NCBI GenBank assembly: GCA_964371865.1
Contig: CAYJOR010000020.1
Location: 1 to 41,095, forward strand
Length of the DNA stretch: 41,095 bases
Origin: CAYJAZ01 sp964371865
GTDB lineage: Bacteria; Desulfobacterota; Desulfovibrionia; Desulfovibrionales; Desulfovibrionaceae
Direction of reading: 5' to 3'
Shown: piece by piece, positions 1-7,681 of the stretch
Layout of the letters: the number at the start of each line of letters is the position of its first letter
How positions within the stretch are numbered: the first letter of the stretch is position 1
The notes under the pieces: model-generated
Told to the model about the DNA's origin: nothing
The model's database searches: none
The model's input: the letters and a program-made list of their open reading frames with translations, nothing else
Position numbers and translations under genes: made by a program

Positions 1-62
1 TTTCAAAAAAACGTGGTTGCCCCCTCTCGAAAAAAAATAACTCAATCAACTAAGAGGAATAT
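1..62 (+). other. 5' leader of the nitrogenase-like operon
   Basis: This short leader ends in an AGAGGAAT ribosome-binding site (about 52-59) close before the ATG at 63. Bases 20-45 carry a CCCCCTCTCGAAAA core that also occurs in the palindromic element at 7540-7608 and, degenerate, at 38193-38256, so a partial copy of that element may lie here. Nothing upstream can be judged; an upstream gene, for example a NifH-like reductase, could end just before the window. Confidence 0.4.
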
Positions 63-1373
63 ATGTTTGATTCTGTTCTAAATTATAAAAATAAAAATCT
101 ACTGGAAAAAGTAGGTAGACTAAATACGGTTACAAGTATGAAAGATGTGAAGAACATCACCCATACTCAGTTTCCGGGTAAACATTGCCCCCTTACAGGG
201 GCTCTTTTAGTTTCACGCGGGATAAAAGATAGTCTTGCACTTGTAGTTGGCACTGACGAATGTGTATACTATTCAAAAAGCATGACAATCAGCTTTGCAG
301 GTTATGGCGGTTTGCATGGAAGAGTTGTTTCTGTTCGTCTCGATACAAACGACATTACTTTTGGAAGCGTTGAAAAAGTTGAAGAAGCTTTTGAGGAATT
401 AGTTGAAGATTATACTCCTTCATGCGTATTTCTTATCTCAACATGCCTCATTGAAATAATTGGTGATGACTTTGATGCTTTAGCAGCTGCACTAACAAAA
501 AAATATAATCTTCCTGTACTTCCTGTTCATACAGAACACTTTAAGTGCGAAGACCATCTTCCGGGTGTTGAACGCGCACTTTCCGCATGTACTGATATTA
601 TGGAAAAAACAGAAAACACAAATACAATCAATATTCTTGGCCAAAGACAAGGGGAATTTGAAAAAACAGAAGTTTACCAAATTCTTCAGGAAAGTGGGAT
701 TGAAATTAATCTTCAACTCCCAAGAGAATGCACTCTCGATATCGTAAAAACTGCACCAAAAGCGAAGATGAATCTTGTTGTAAATTCAACAGCTCATTCA
801 CTTGCAGAAAGAATGGAAGAAAAGTTTGGCACTCCTTATGTTATTTTCGATAAATCTTCCTCGCACGAAACAATTTTCAAAGCGTATAAAGAAATTTTTG
901 AAACTTTCGGTATTCCTCTTCCACAGAAAATAACTGATAAGTATGAAGCAACAAGAGAAAATTTTGAATCAAAACGTAACATATTTGATGGGCTTACCTA
1001 TATTTATAGTGCATCTCCATTTATTACTTTTGAAAATAATAGACTTCTAACTGAATTCGGACTTGAGCCTTTGCTACTGCAAGTCGGCAGTGTCAATAAA
1101 CATGACATGGAAGATATAAAAGCAATTTTAGAAAAGCATAATCCTTATGTAGCAAGGATTCCAAACTCCCCTGCTATGGCGAATATTTATGAAACATTAA
1201 AGCCTAATTTCAGTTTTGGAATTGGCTATCCAGGCGAACTTGAAAAAATGAATATTATACCTGTACGTTTTCACAGCTCACATAACAAACTCGGATTTGA
1301 ACTAGCTGAACTTTTCCTAGAAGCTATTGATAAAGCACACGAAGATTATAAAAATCTTATGGAGAAAAAATAA
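63..1373 (+). CDS. Nitrogenase component 1-type oxidoreductase, alpha (NifD/BchN-like) subunit
   Basis: The 436-residue product belongs to the nitrogenase component 1 superfamily (NifD, NifE, BchN, CfbD and relatives), which takes electrons from an ATP-dependent NifH-like reductase. The three cluster cysteines of this subunit type are visible: Cys42 (KHCPLTGA), Cys67 (TDECVYY) and Cys128 in STCLIEIIGDD, the family hallmark. The stretch equivalent to the NifD cofactor cysteine (LVVNSTAHSLAERMEEKFG, about 238-256) has no cysteine, so a FeMo-type cofactor held in the NifD manner is unlikely. It overlaps the next gene by one base (TAATG), indicating coupled translation of a heterodimer. The length is short for NifD and near that of BchN/CfbD-type subunits. 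No NifH-like gene is in the window. The substrate is unknown; candidates are tetrapyrrole, C-S bond or other group-IV-type reductions. Confidence 0.8.
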   Translation: MFDSVLNYKNKNLLEKVGRLNTVTSMKDVKNITHTQFPGKHCPLTGALLVSRGIKDSLALVVGTDECVYYSKSMTISFAGYGGLHGRVVSVRLDTNDITFGSVEKVEEAFEELVEDYTPSCVFLISTCLIEIIGDDFDALAAALTKKYNLPVLPVHTEHFKCEDHLPGVERALSACTDIMEKTENTNTINILGQRQGEFEKTEVYQILQESGIEINLQLPRECTLDIVKTAPKAKMNLVVNSTAHSLAERMEEKFGTPYVIFDKSSSHETIFKAYKEIFETFGIPLPQKITDKYEATRENFESKRNIFDGLTYIYSASPFITFENNRLLTEFGLEPLLLQVGSVNKHDMEDIKAILEKHNPYVARIPNSPAMANIYETLKPNFSFGIGYPGELEKMNIIPVRFHSSHNKLGFELAELFLEAIDKAHEDYKNLMEKK

Positions 1374-2623
1374 TGAGTCTTTGCAGATATTTACCAACAC
1401 CTTCTGATAGAATGTCGATTTTATGGTCACTCTTATCAATTGAAGATTCAGTTGTTTTAGAATACGGCCCATCTGGTACAACATATTTTAGTATGATACT
1501 TTACGGTAGCCTTGGCATCGAGCAAAATGGCAGAATGTATAGCACTCACATGAGCGAAGATGATGTTGTAATGGGCGATGTATCACGTCTTCAAGAAGCA
1601 ATTTTAGAAGTTGATATGTGCTCTGAAGCTAAGGTAATTTTCGTTGTAGCCTCATCACTTTCAGCGGTTATAGGAACTGATATTCAGGGCGTTTGCCTTG
1701 AAATGCAGGATAAAGTAAAAGCACGTCTTGTTGCTTTTGATCATGGTGGATTAAAAGGCGATTATACCGTCGGCATTATGGAAACTTACAAACTTCTTTG
1801 TAAAGAATTCCCTAAAAAAGATGTAGTAAAGCAAGAAAAAACATATAATGTTATAGGCTTATCAATGGGTCAATACCATGCAAAAAGTGATTTATGGGAA
1901 GTAGGCCAGCTTATGCAAGAAGCCTTCGGATACACTCTAAATACTACTCTTTGCTGTGAAACAAATACGACTGAACTTGAAAATCTCCCGGCTGCGGATA
2001 TCAATATTGTTCTACGCACAGAAGGGCTTGCCGGAGCTAAATTACTAGAAAAGAAACATAAAATGCCTTATGTTTTAGGTGCTCCTTACGGCTATCAAGG
2101 CACGCTAGACTGGCTTGAAGAGGTAAGCAAAGTTATAAACTGCGAAATTAATCCAAAAATGAAAACGAGACTTCAAAAGAAAGCAAAACAGCTTGTTGAA
2201 AAAATGAAATTTATTCGTTATGTTAGAATTGAAGAACCTAAAGCTGTTATCGTAGGCGACTATGACAGAGTAAAAGGTATATCTGAACTATTAAAAAATA
2301 TTGATATTACAGTAGAACATGCAATCTGCGATCACTCTCTTGCATTATTTGACTGCGATAAAGTTGAGAATATCAAGAATCTTCCAAAAGAAAAAGATAA
2401 ACTCAATATTCTTAAAGCTTGCCAACATCAATTGATTTTTGCTGATGAAATTTCTCTTGATATTGTAAATGATTCAAACACAAAAATTCTTGTATCAGCA
2501 CCATTTTTTAAAGGACCAATCGCAAGCCATTTCCCTGTAATGGGTGAAAAAGGCACAGATGCAATGCTTGAACCTATTTATGATTACATATATTCATTAG
2601 ATACAAATATCAAAATTCACTAA
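1373..2623 (+). CDS. Nitrogenase component 1-type oxidoreductase, beta (NifK/BchB-like) subunit
   Basis: This 416-residue protein is the likely partner of the preceding subunit, given the one-base overlap and shared fold signatures (EYGPSGTTYFS at 30-40, SSLSAVIGTDI at 94-104). Unlike the first subunit it lacks cysteine in both positions where NifK-type chains keep P-cluster ligands: GPxGC is GPSGT, and STCxxEIIGDD is SSLSAVIGTDI. Only Cys4 (SLCRYLP) near the N-terminus could be a ligand. A 3+1 cysteine arrangement would resemble the single [4Fe-4S] cluster between the subunits of dark-operative protochlorophyllide or chlorophyllide a reductases rather than a P-cluster. That is inference. A flavodoxin gene follows after 20 bp. 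Confidence 0.75.
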   Translation: MSLCRYLPTPSDRMSILWSLLSIEDSVVLEYGPSGTTYFSMILYGSLGIEQNGRMYSTHMSEDDVVMGDVSRLQEAILEVDMCSEAKVIFVVASSLSAVIGTDIQGVCLEMQDKVKARLVAFDHGGLKGDYTVGIMETYKLLCKEFPKKDVVKQEKTYNVIGLSMGQYHAKSDLWEVGQLMQEAFGYTLNTTLCCETNTTELENLPAADINIVLRTEGLAGAKLLEKKHKMPYVLGAPYGYQGTLDWLEEVSKVINCEINPKMKTRLQKKAKQLVEKMKFIRYVRIEEPKAVIVGDYDRVKGISELLKNIDITVEHAICDHSLALFDCDKVENIKNLPKEKDKLNILKACQHQLIFADEISLDIVNDSNTKILVSAPFFKGPIASHFPVMGEKGTDAMLEPIYDYIYSLDTNIKIH

Positions 2624-2643
2624 AAATAATAAAGGATATCACT

Positions 2644-3147
2644 ATGAAAAAACTAGTTGTTTATTCAAGTAAAACAGGAAATACAAAAGCAGTAGCAGAA
2701 GCAATAGCATCAGACTTAGAAAACGTGACTCTTTGCTCTGTAACCGACAACCCAAATATAGCTGATTACGATTGTATCATCTGCGGTTATTGGGTTGATA
2801 GAGGTATGCCAGACACTGCCTCAAAAAACTTTATAGAATCAATCGAAAACAAAAAAATTATTTTCTTCGGAACCTTAGGTGCATACCCTGATGGCGATCA
2901 CGCTAAAGATTCAATGAAACGCGGAGAAGAACTCGTTCAAAATAAAAATAACACAATTCTAGGCTCTTGGCTTTGTATGGGTAAAGTAGACCCAAATCTT
3001 CTTGCAAGCATGGCAAAAAAATACGGTGACTCTCACCCAATGACCGATGAACGCAAAGCTCGTATCGAAGAAGGGAATAAACACCCAAATGAAGAAGATT
3101 TCACTAACGCAAAAGCATTTGTAAAATCTTGTTTAGATAAAATTTAA
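2644..3147 (+). CDS. Flavodoxin-family protein (BilS-like type)
   Basis: The 167-residue protein begins with a flavodoxin FMN phosphate loop, SSKTGNT (8-14), and continues with the blocks CGYWVDRGMPD, IIFFGTLGAYPDGDHAK and HPMTDERKARIEE. These are typical of the anaerobe flavodoxin family that includes BilS, the partner of bilirubin reductase BilR. No bilR-like gene is present, so the resemblance only describes the family. Close linkage to the nitrogenase-like pair (20 bp, AAAGGATATC ribosome-binding site) suggests it donates electrons to that system or its reductase. No signal peptide; cytosolic. It ends before a bidirectional terminator. Confidence 0.75.
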   Translation: MKKLVVYSSKTGNTKAVAEAIASDLENVTLCSVTDNPNIADYDCIICGYWVDRGMPDTASKNFIESIENKKIIFFGTLGAYPDGDHAKDSMKRGEELVQNKNNTILGSWLCMGKVDPNLLASMAKKYGDSHPMTDERKARIEEGNKHPNEEDFTNAKAFVKSCLDKI

Positions 3148-3275
3148 TTTGTTTATTTTTTTGAAGAGGAAAACCCTACTTTTGTGTCAAAAATAAGATT
3201 TTCCCCCTCAAACTCCCCCTTTCCTGAAAAAAAATTAGGGCTTATATCTAAATAGCTTGTAAATATATTTTACAT

Positions 3276-3308
3276 AAAAAAGCACTCTAAATAATAGAAT
3301 GCTTTTTT
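3276..3308. terminator. Bidirectional intrinsic terminator
   Basis: AAAAAAGCACTCTA and TAGAATGCTTTTTT form a 14-bp stem with one C/A mismatch (a G-U pair in the minus-strand RNA) and a 5-base loop. It lies between the convergent flavodoxin (+) and phosphatase-like (-) genes and has a U-tract in both directions. A C-rich stretch at 3199-3230 just upstream may form another weak stem with 3166-3173. Confidence 0.8.
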
Positions 3309-3341
3309 ATTTTAATATTTTTTTGCACTTGGAAAGGTAAT

Positions 3342-3836
3342 TTAATCATTAAAACTACGTATTACACTAATATTATAATGTTTTTCAATATTTCTTATAG
3401 TTTCAATGAATACAGGATGTTCCTTCGCTTCTTCAAGTAAGTCTAAATCAGGAAAATATGCTTTTTCGTTCACTTTTCCTGTTGTTAATTGAAAGTAAGT
3501 ATCTGTAAATACTGACGCTCTCCAATTTATAGAACAATGTACCAAAATATTTTTATCTTTTACTTCGTCCATAATTGTTTTAAACATTTCAATACAAGCT
3601 ATCGGATTTGATAGATAAAATGGTACTGCAAAATAGAAAAATCCAGCTTCTTGAATTGCGCATAAATCCGGTTGTTTTTCATTTTCTGAAGTAGGTGGTA
3701 TAAGATTAATTACGACTTGAACACCTGCCTCTTTCAACTGAGCAAATTCTTCTTTTGTAGGCAGACCGGAAGTTACAAGAGTTTCGCTTACATGATTAAA
3801 TCTTTTGATGGTATTTATTTTTGAAATATCAATCAT
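3342..3836 (-). CDS. Small phosphatase-like protein (DUF442/BLH-type PTP superfamily)
   Basis: This 164-residue cytosolic protein has the features of the beta-lactamase-hydrolase-like/DUF442 phosphatases: SGLPTKEEFAQLKEAGVQVVINLIPP near residues 23-48 and a loop VHCSINWRASVF near residues 98-109. The loop is Cys-x4-Arg, one residue shorter than the classical Cys-x5-Arg of tyrosine phosphatases, which I recall as usual in this family (HCxxNxRxSxF), so activity is not ruled out. The gene follows hutX on the same strand, separated by 112 bp containing a hairpin terminator, so it may be partly independent. The substrate is unknown. Confidence 0.7.
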   Translation of the reverse strand: MIDISKINTIKRFNHVSETLVTSGLPTKEEFAQLKEAGVQVVINLIPPTSENEKQPDLCAIQEAGFFYFAVPFYLSNPIACIEMFKTIMDEVKDKNILVHCSINWRASVFTDTYFQLTTGKVNEKAYFPDLDLLEEAKEHPVFIETIRNIEKHYNISVIRSFND

Positions 3837-3858
3837 TTATATTTCCTTTTAATTTAAA

Positions 3859-3904
3859 GTAGAGCATATCTTTCACAACTATAACATCATCAGATATGCT
3901 CTAC
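3859..3904 (-). terminator. Hairpin between hutX and the phosphatase-like gene
   Basis: A perfect 13-bp inverted repeat, GTAGAGCATATCT / AGATATGCTCTAC, encloses a 20-base loop. It sits directly after hutX in the direction of transcription. The following U-run is short (TTTAAATT), so it may only attenuate read-through. Confidence 0.6.
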
Positions 3905-3948
3905 AAGATAATCTTTTTAGAATTTATTTTTTAGAGGAAATGAATTTC

Positions 3949-4467
3949 TTATTCAGCTTTACCAAATTCTTCTTTAAGTTTGAAGAAAGATTCTTTTGCT
4001 GAGTCAAGAATTTTAATTCCGTCGTCAGTAAGTTCATATCCGACGTAAATGGTAAATTTTGTATTATTATTTTCGTCAAAAAATGCAATTGATGGCATTT
4101 TTGTTTCAGGAAGTGATACAAATGCAATTGCAGTGATATCGTCAACTTTCATGTGACCACTAACACAGTATTCAGGGCCATGCGCAAGATTGAAATAACC
4201 ATGCCCATAGTTACCCTTAGGAAGTTTTCCGCCAAGTTCAAGAACAGAGCCTAAATGTCTTACTACAAATAAGCAAGAATCCCACTCGGTTATTCCTTCC
4301 CATATTTTATCAAAATTTTCTGCACTTGCAATAGTACAAGCTTCAAATGGAAGAACCTTTGCTACTTCTACTTCAGATGCTTCACAGTCTTTCGCTAATT
4401 TTGAAAGATAAGACAATTTACCTTCTGCTATTATTTTTGCAACTTTTTCTTTTAATTCTGTACTCAT
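3949..4467 (-). CDS. hutX: HutX/ChuX-family cytosolic haem utilisation protein
   Basis: The 172-residue product matches the HutX/ChuX family of intracellular haem-binding carriers. Visible family blocks are VAKVLPFEACTIASAENFDKIW, the SCLFVVRHLGSVLELGGKLP strand region, GNYGHGYFNL and the MPSIAFFDENNNTKFTIYVG segment. It probably receives or stores haem after uptake. No signal peptide. The ribosome-binding site is AAAGGAG. The promoter has TTGACT-17-TAATCT, with its -10 inside a DtxR-like palindrome, so expression is probably induced by iron shortage. It diverges from the PreP-like peptidase gene and lies about 9 kb from the TonB receptor locus, consistent with a haem or iron-protein acquisition theme. 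Confidence 0.8.
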   Translation of the reverse strand: MSTELKEKVAKIIAEGKLSYLSKLAKDCEASEVEVAKVLPFEACTIASAENFDKIWEGITEWDSCLFVVRHLGSVLELGGKLPKGNYGHGYFNLAHGPEYCVSGHMKVDDITAIAFVSLPETKMPSIAFFDENNNTKFTIYVGYELTDDGIKILDSAKESFFKLKEEFGKAE

Positions 4468-4497
4468 AATTTATCAAAACTCCTTTGAATTTATGAA

Positions 4498-4530
4498 AGT
4501 TAGATTAGTCTAAAATTCATAGAGAGTCAA
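4498..4530 (-). promoter_or_regulatory. hutX promoter overlapped by a DtxR-like operator
   Basis: On the minus strand, TTGACT (4530-4525) and TAATCT (4507-4502) are separated by 17 bp. The palindrome-like AGTTAGATTAGTCTAAAA (4498-4515) covers the -10 element and fits the AGTTAG-N6-CTAACT motif found at four other places in the window. Occupancy would block RNA polymerase. The boxes resemble the DtxR/IdeR consensus; binding by either DtxR-type protein here is inferred. Confidence 0.6.
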
Positions 4531-4556
4531 CTTAAATTTTATTTATAAAAAATATT

Positions 4557-4585
4557 TTGACTAATCAAACTTTTAAGTATATATC
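4557..4585 (+). promoter_or_regulatory. Probable promoter of the PreP-like peptidase gene
   Basis: TTGACT (4557-4562) and TATATC (4580-4585) are separated by 17 bp, 37 bp before the start codon. No AGTTAG-type box overlaps it, so the peptidase may not share hutX regulation. Confidence 0.4.
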
Positions 4586-4621
4586 TTGCGTATAATAAAT
4601 TTATAAAGGGATTACAAATAA

Positions 4622-7531
4622 ATGAATACATATGGATTCACTCTCGTAAAAGAAGAAAAAGTTAATGAAGTTGATGCCATTGCAAGGTTTTACAGACATG
4701 ATAAAACAGGTGCTCAATTTTTATCAATATCAAATGATGATGTAAATAAGTGTTTTGCAATAAATTTTCGTACTCCACCAAAAAATTCAACGGGTGTTGC
4801 TCATATTTTAGAGCACTCCGTACTTTGCGGTTCTGAAAAATATCCAACAAAAGAACCTTTTGTACAACTTCTCAAAAGTTCACTGCAAACTTTCCTCAAT
4901 GCAATGACCTATCCAGACAAAACATGTTACCCTGTAGCAAGCACAAATACTCAAGATTTATACAACCTTATGGACGTTTACATGGATGCAGTTTTCTTTC
5001 CACGCGTTCGCACTCCTCAAGGCCGCGATGTTTTTGCTCAAGAGGGTTGGCATATTGATACATCAGGCGAGAAGTGGCAATTCAAAGGTGTTGTATACAA
5101 TGAAATGAAAGGGACTTATTCTTCCCCCGATACAATTTTGAACGAAAAAGCACAACAAGGAATTTTCCCGAATAACCTATATAAATATAGTTCTGGTGGA
5201 AATCCTCAAAATATTATTGAACTCAGCTACGAAGAATTTGAAGAATTTCATAAGCTTTACTATCACCCTACAAATGCTTATTTCTTTGCTTGGGGTGACG
5301 ATGACGTTGAAATGAGATTAAAAAGAATTGACGCTATTATCTCTCAATTCGATAAAATCACTGTAGATTCTGCTATCAACCTCCAAGAAAAAATTGATAC
5401 TCCTCGTAAAATTGAAGCATGTTTTGAAGTTTCTCAAACTGATGAAAAAAAACATGGTCATGCAATGGTTAGCTGGTTACTTCCCCCTGTATACGAAAGT
5501 GAAAATAATCTACTTTTCCGTATACTTGATCATATTCTTATGGGTTTACCTGGTTCATTACTCCGTAAAGCTCTTATTGATTCAAAACTTGGCGAAGATG
5601 TAAGAGGCGGACTTGGCGATGCTCTTATTCAAATGTATTATTCCGCAGGCTTACGTTCTATCAAATTGGGTAAAGAAGATGAAATGCTAAATCTCATTCT
5701 TGATACTCTTACAAAGATTTCAGAAGAAGGCATTCCACAGAAAACTATTGAAGCAGCAATAAATTCAATCGAGTTTAGATTACGTGAAGGTGCATTTCAT
5801 ATGTTCTCAAAAGGGCTTATGACTATGACTCAGTGCCTCACACATTGGTTACACGATAAAGACCCTATTGATGCTCTCAAATGGGAAAATGACTTACAAA
5901 CTATAAAAAACAGACTTAATAATGGTGAGAAAGTATTTGAAGATCTTATAAAAACATACCTTCTTAAAAATAATCATCGTGTTCTTGTGAGCCTAATTCC
6001 TGATTCTGAACAAGGAAAAATCAGACAGGAGGAAGAAGAAGCTAAAGTTCAAGCTATCTACGATTCACTAAATGATGAGGAAAGAGCGCATATTGCTTCA
6101 GAATGCAAAAGAATTCAAGAAGCTCAAGCAAAAGAAGATAGTCAAGAAGCACTCGAAACTATTCCAGTTCTTACACTTGCTGACATACCAAAAGAAGGCA
6201 AAGAACTTCCAATTGAAAAAGTAGAAGAAGAAATCACCACTTATACACATGCTATCGAAACAAATGGAATTTTATATTCTAAACTCATTTGTAATCTAGA
6301 TAGCTTACCGTATAATCTACTCCCTCTTCTTCCGCTCTATTCAAGAGCTCTCACTGAAATGGGAACAACAACTTCTACTTTTTCAGAATTGGGATTAAAT
6401 ATCAGCGCTTATACCGGCGGAATAAGAGCAAATACATCATTCCAAGCTAAAATCAATACTGATGAAGAAGTAAATCAACTTATTCTTTCAGGAAAAGTAA
6501 CAAAAGATAAAATAACAAACCTTGCTATTCTTCTTGATGAAATTATTTTCTCAATTGATTTCAACAATAAAGAACGCTTTACTCAGATGCTTTTAGAAGA
6601 AAAAGCTAAAGTTGAAAGAATGCTTATTCCTGGCGGTCGAACACTTGCAACAACAAGACTTCAAGCAAGATTCTCAAAAGTGGGCGCAATCGCCGAATAC
6701 ACTCAAGGCGTAAGCTATGTTGAATATATTCGAGAGCTTATAAAAAATATCGACATTAATTGGCAGAACATTTTAGAAAATCTACAAGAAATCCACAAGC
6801 ACCTCTTTAGAAAAAACAATGTAATTTTTGATATTACAGCCGGCAGTGAAATAATAACTTACACACAAAAAGCCTTTGCTACTCTACTTCAAAAAATACA
6901 AGCAAATGATTATTTGCACGATAAACAAGTGTGGAATTACAAGTATTTAAATGCTAATGAAGCTTTTATCGTACCTTCTAGAGTAAATTACACAGGTATG
7001 GGGGCAAATCTTTATAAGCATGGCTATGAATTTAATGGTTCTGCCTTTGTAATTAATAGACATATTCGTATGTCATATCTTTGGGATAGAATACGTATTA
7101 TCGGCGGTGCTTACGGCTGTGGACTACAATTCTCTAAAACTTGTGGAACTTTCACTTGTGCCTCATACCGTGATCCACAAACAGAAAAAACTGTTGAATC
7201 ATTCAAAGGCATTGCTGACTATTTAGGAAATCTTCACATCAGTGATAGAGAACTTACTTGCGCAATAATCGGTACTATTGGAGAAATTGATTCCTATCTT
7301 CTCCCAGAAGCAATGGGAACAACCGCTCTTACCCGTGAGCTTATTCAGAATACAAAAGAAATCAGACAGCAAATTCGTGACGAAGTTTTCAGTACAAAAA
7401 TCTCTGACTTTCATAATTATGCTAAACCTTTACAAGCCGCTATTAATGATGCTAACTTCGTAAGTTTTGGCGGTAGCAGTTTAGAAGAATATGCAACAAA
7501 AGAAAATTGGGTAGTTACAAAGCTTCTTTAA
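4622..7531 (+). CDS. PreP-like zinc metallopeptidase, M16C (presequence protease family)
   Basis: The 969-residue protein is a full-length M16C peptidase, two M16 halves fused by a long linker as in PreP/Cym1. The inverted zinc motif HILEH is at residues 61-65, followed by GSEKYPTKEPF and FLNAMTYPDKTCYPVAST, typical of PreP. The distal glutamate is likely within KGVVYNEMKGTYSSPD (about 156-171). There is no signal peptide, so it should act in the cytosol on peptides up to several kDa. It is divergent from hutX and precedes the receptor locus, which contains a second, secreted M16 enzyme. A role in finishing digestion of imported peptides is possible but unproven. Confidence 0.85.
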   Translation: MNTYGFTLVKEEKVNEVDAIARFYRHDKTGAQFLSISNDDVNKCFAINFRTPPKNSTGVAHILEHSVLCGSEKYPTKEPFVQLLKSSLQTFLNAMTYPDKTCYPVASTNTQDLYNLMDVYMDAVFFPRVRTPQGRDVFAQEGWHIDTSGEKWQFKGVVYNEMKGTYSSPDTILNEKAQQGIFPNNLYKYSSGGNPQNIIELSYEEFEEFHKLYYHPTNAYFFAWGDDDVEMRLKRIDAIISQFDKITVDSAINLQEKIDTPRKIEACFEVSQTDEKKHGHAMVSWLLPPVYESENNLLFRILDHILMGLPGSLLRKALIDSKLGEDVRGGLGDALIQMYYSAGLRSIKLGKEDEMLNLILDTLTKISEEGIPQKTIEAAINSIEFRLREGAFHMFSKGLMTMTQCLTHWLHDKDPIDALKWENDLQTIKNRLNNGEKVFEDLIKTYLLKNNHRVLVSLIPDSEQGKIRQEEEEAKVQAIYDSLNDEERAHIASECKRIQEAQAKEDSQEALETIPVLTLADIPKEGKELPIEKVEEEITTYTHAIETNGILYSKLICNLDSLPYNLLPLLPLYSRALTEMGTTTSTFSELGLNISAYTGGIRANTSFQAKINTDEEVNQLILSGKVTKDKITNLAILLDEIIFSIDFNNKERFTQMLLEEKAKVERMLIPGGRTLATTRLQARFSKVGAIAEYTQGVSYVEYIRELIKNIDINWQNILENLQEIHKHLFRKNNVIFDITAGSEIITYTQKAFATLLQKIQANDYLHDKQVWNYKYLNANEAFIVPSRVNYTGMGANLYKHGYEFNGSAFVINRHIRMSYLWDRIRIIGGAYGCGLQFSKTCGTFTCASYRDPQTEKTVESFKGIADYLGNLHISDRELTCAIIGTIGEIDSYLLPEAMGTTALTRELIQNTKEIRQQIRDEVFSTKISDFHNYAKPLQAAINDANFVSFGGSSLEEYATKENWVVTKLL

Positions 7532-7539
7532 ATAGATAT

Positions 7540-7608
7540 CTCTGCACAATTGCAAAAGAGAGAAAATACTGATTATCTTTTCCCCCTCTCGAAAATAATT
7601 ATGCAGAG
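7540..7608. repeat. Palindromic intergenic element (CTCTGCA ends)
   Basis: CTCTGCACAATT at the left is matched by AATTATGCAGAG at the right with one mismatch. Inside, GAGAGAAAA pairs with TTTTC...CTCTC. A degenerate relative lies at 38193-38256 and its right-hand core recurs at 20-45. It looks like a REP/BIME-like or very small MITE element. Confidence 0.6.
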
Positions 7609-7613
7609 TTCTT

Positions 7614-7650
7614 AAAGGAAACTTCATTTTATAAGTGAAGTTTCCTTTTT
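7614..7650. terminator. Bidirectional terminator after the PreP-like gene and the TPR gene
   Basis: A perfect 13-bp stem, AAAGGAAACTTCA / TGAAGTTTCCTTT, has a 9-base loop and is followed by a T-tract. It serves the converging peptidase (+) and TonB-cluster (-) transcripts. Confidence 0.85.
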
Positions 7651-7681
7651 ATTTGTCATTTTATAAAATTATGAACTGTTA

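Noticed and set aside
63..2623. Could be a true nitrogenase (NifDK) or NifEN scaffold.
   Set aside because: The second subunit lacks two of its three cluster cysteines and the first lacks the cofactor cysteine position, and no other nif gene is visible. A reductase of the DPOR/group-IV type fits better.
2644..3147. Bilirubin-reductase partner BilS as a functional call.
   Set aside because: The family resemblance is good, but no BilR-like flavoprotein is nearby. The nitrogenase-like genes are the obvious partners, so only the family is named.
3166..3209. Structured RNA formed by GAGGAAAA and TTTTCCCCCTC after the flavodoxin.
   Set aside because: Pairing needs a bulge of three C and there is no second supporting stem. 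A clearer terminator follows at 3276-3308.
3342..3836. Inactivated tyrosine phosphatase because of Cys-x4-Arg.
   Set aside because: As I recall, the DUF442/BLH relatives normally have this shorter loop (HCxxNxRxS), so it is not evidence of decay.
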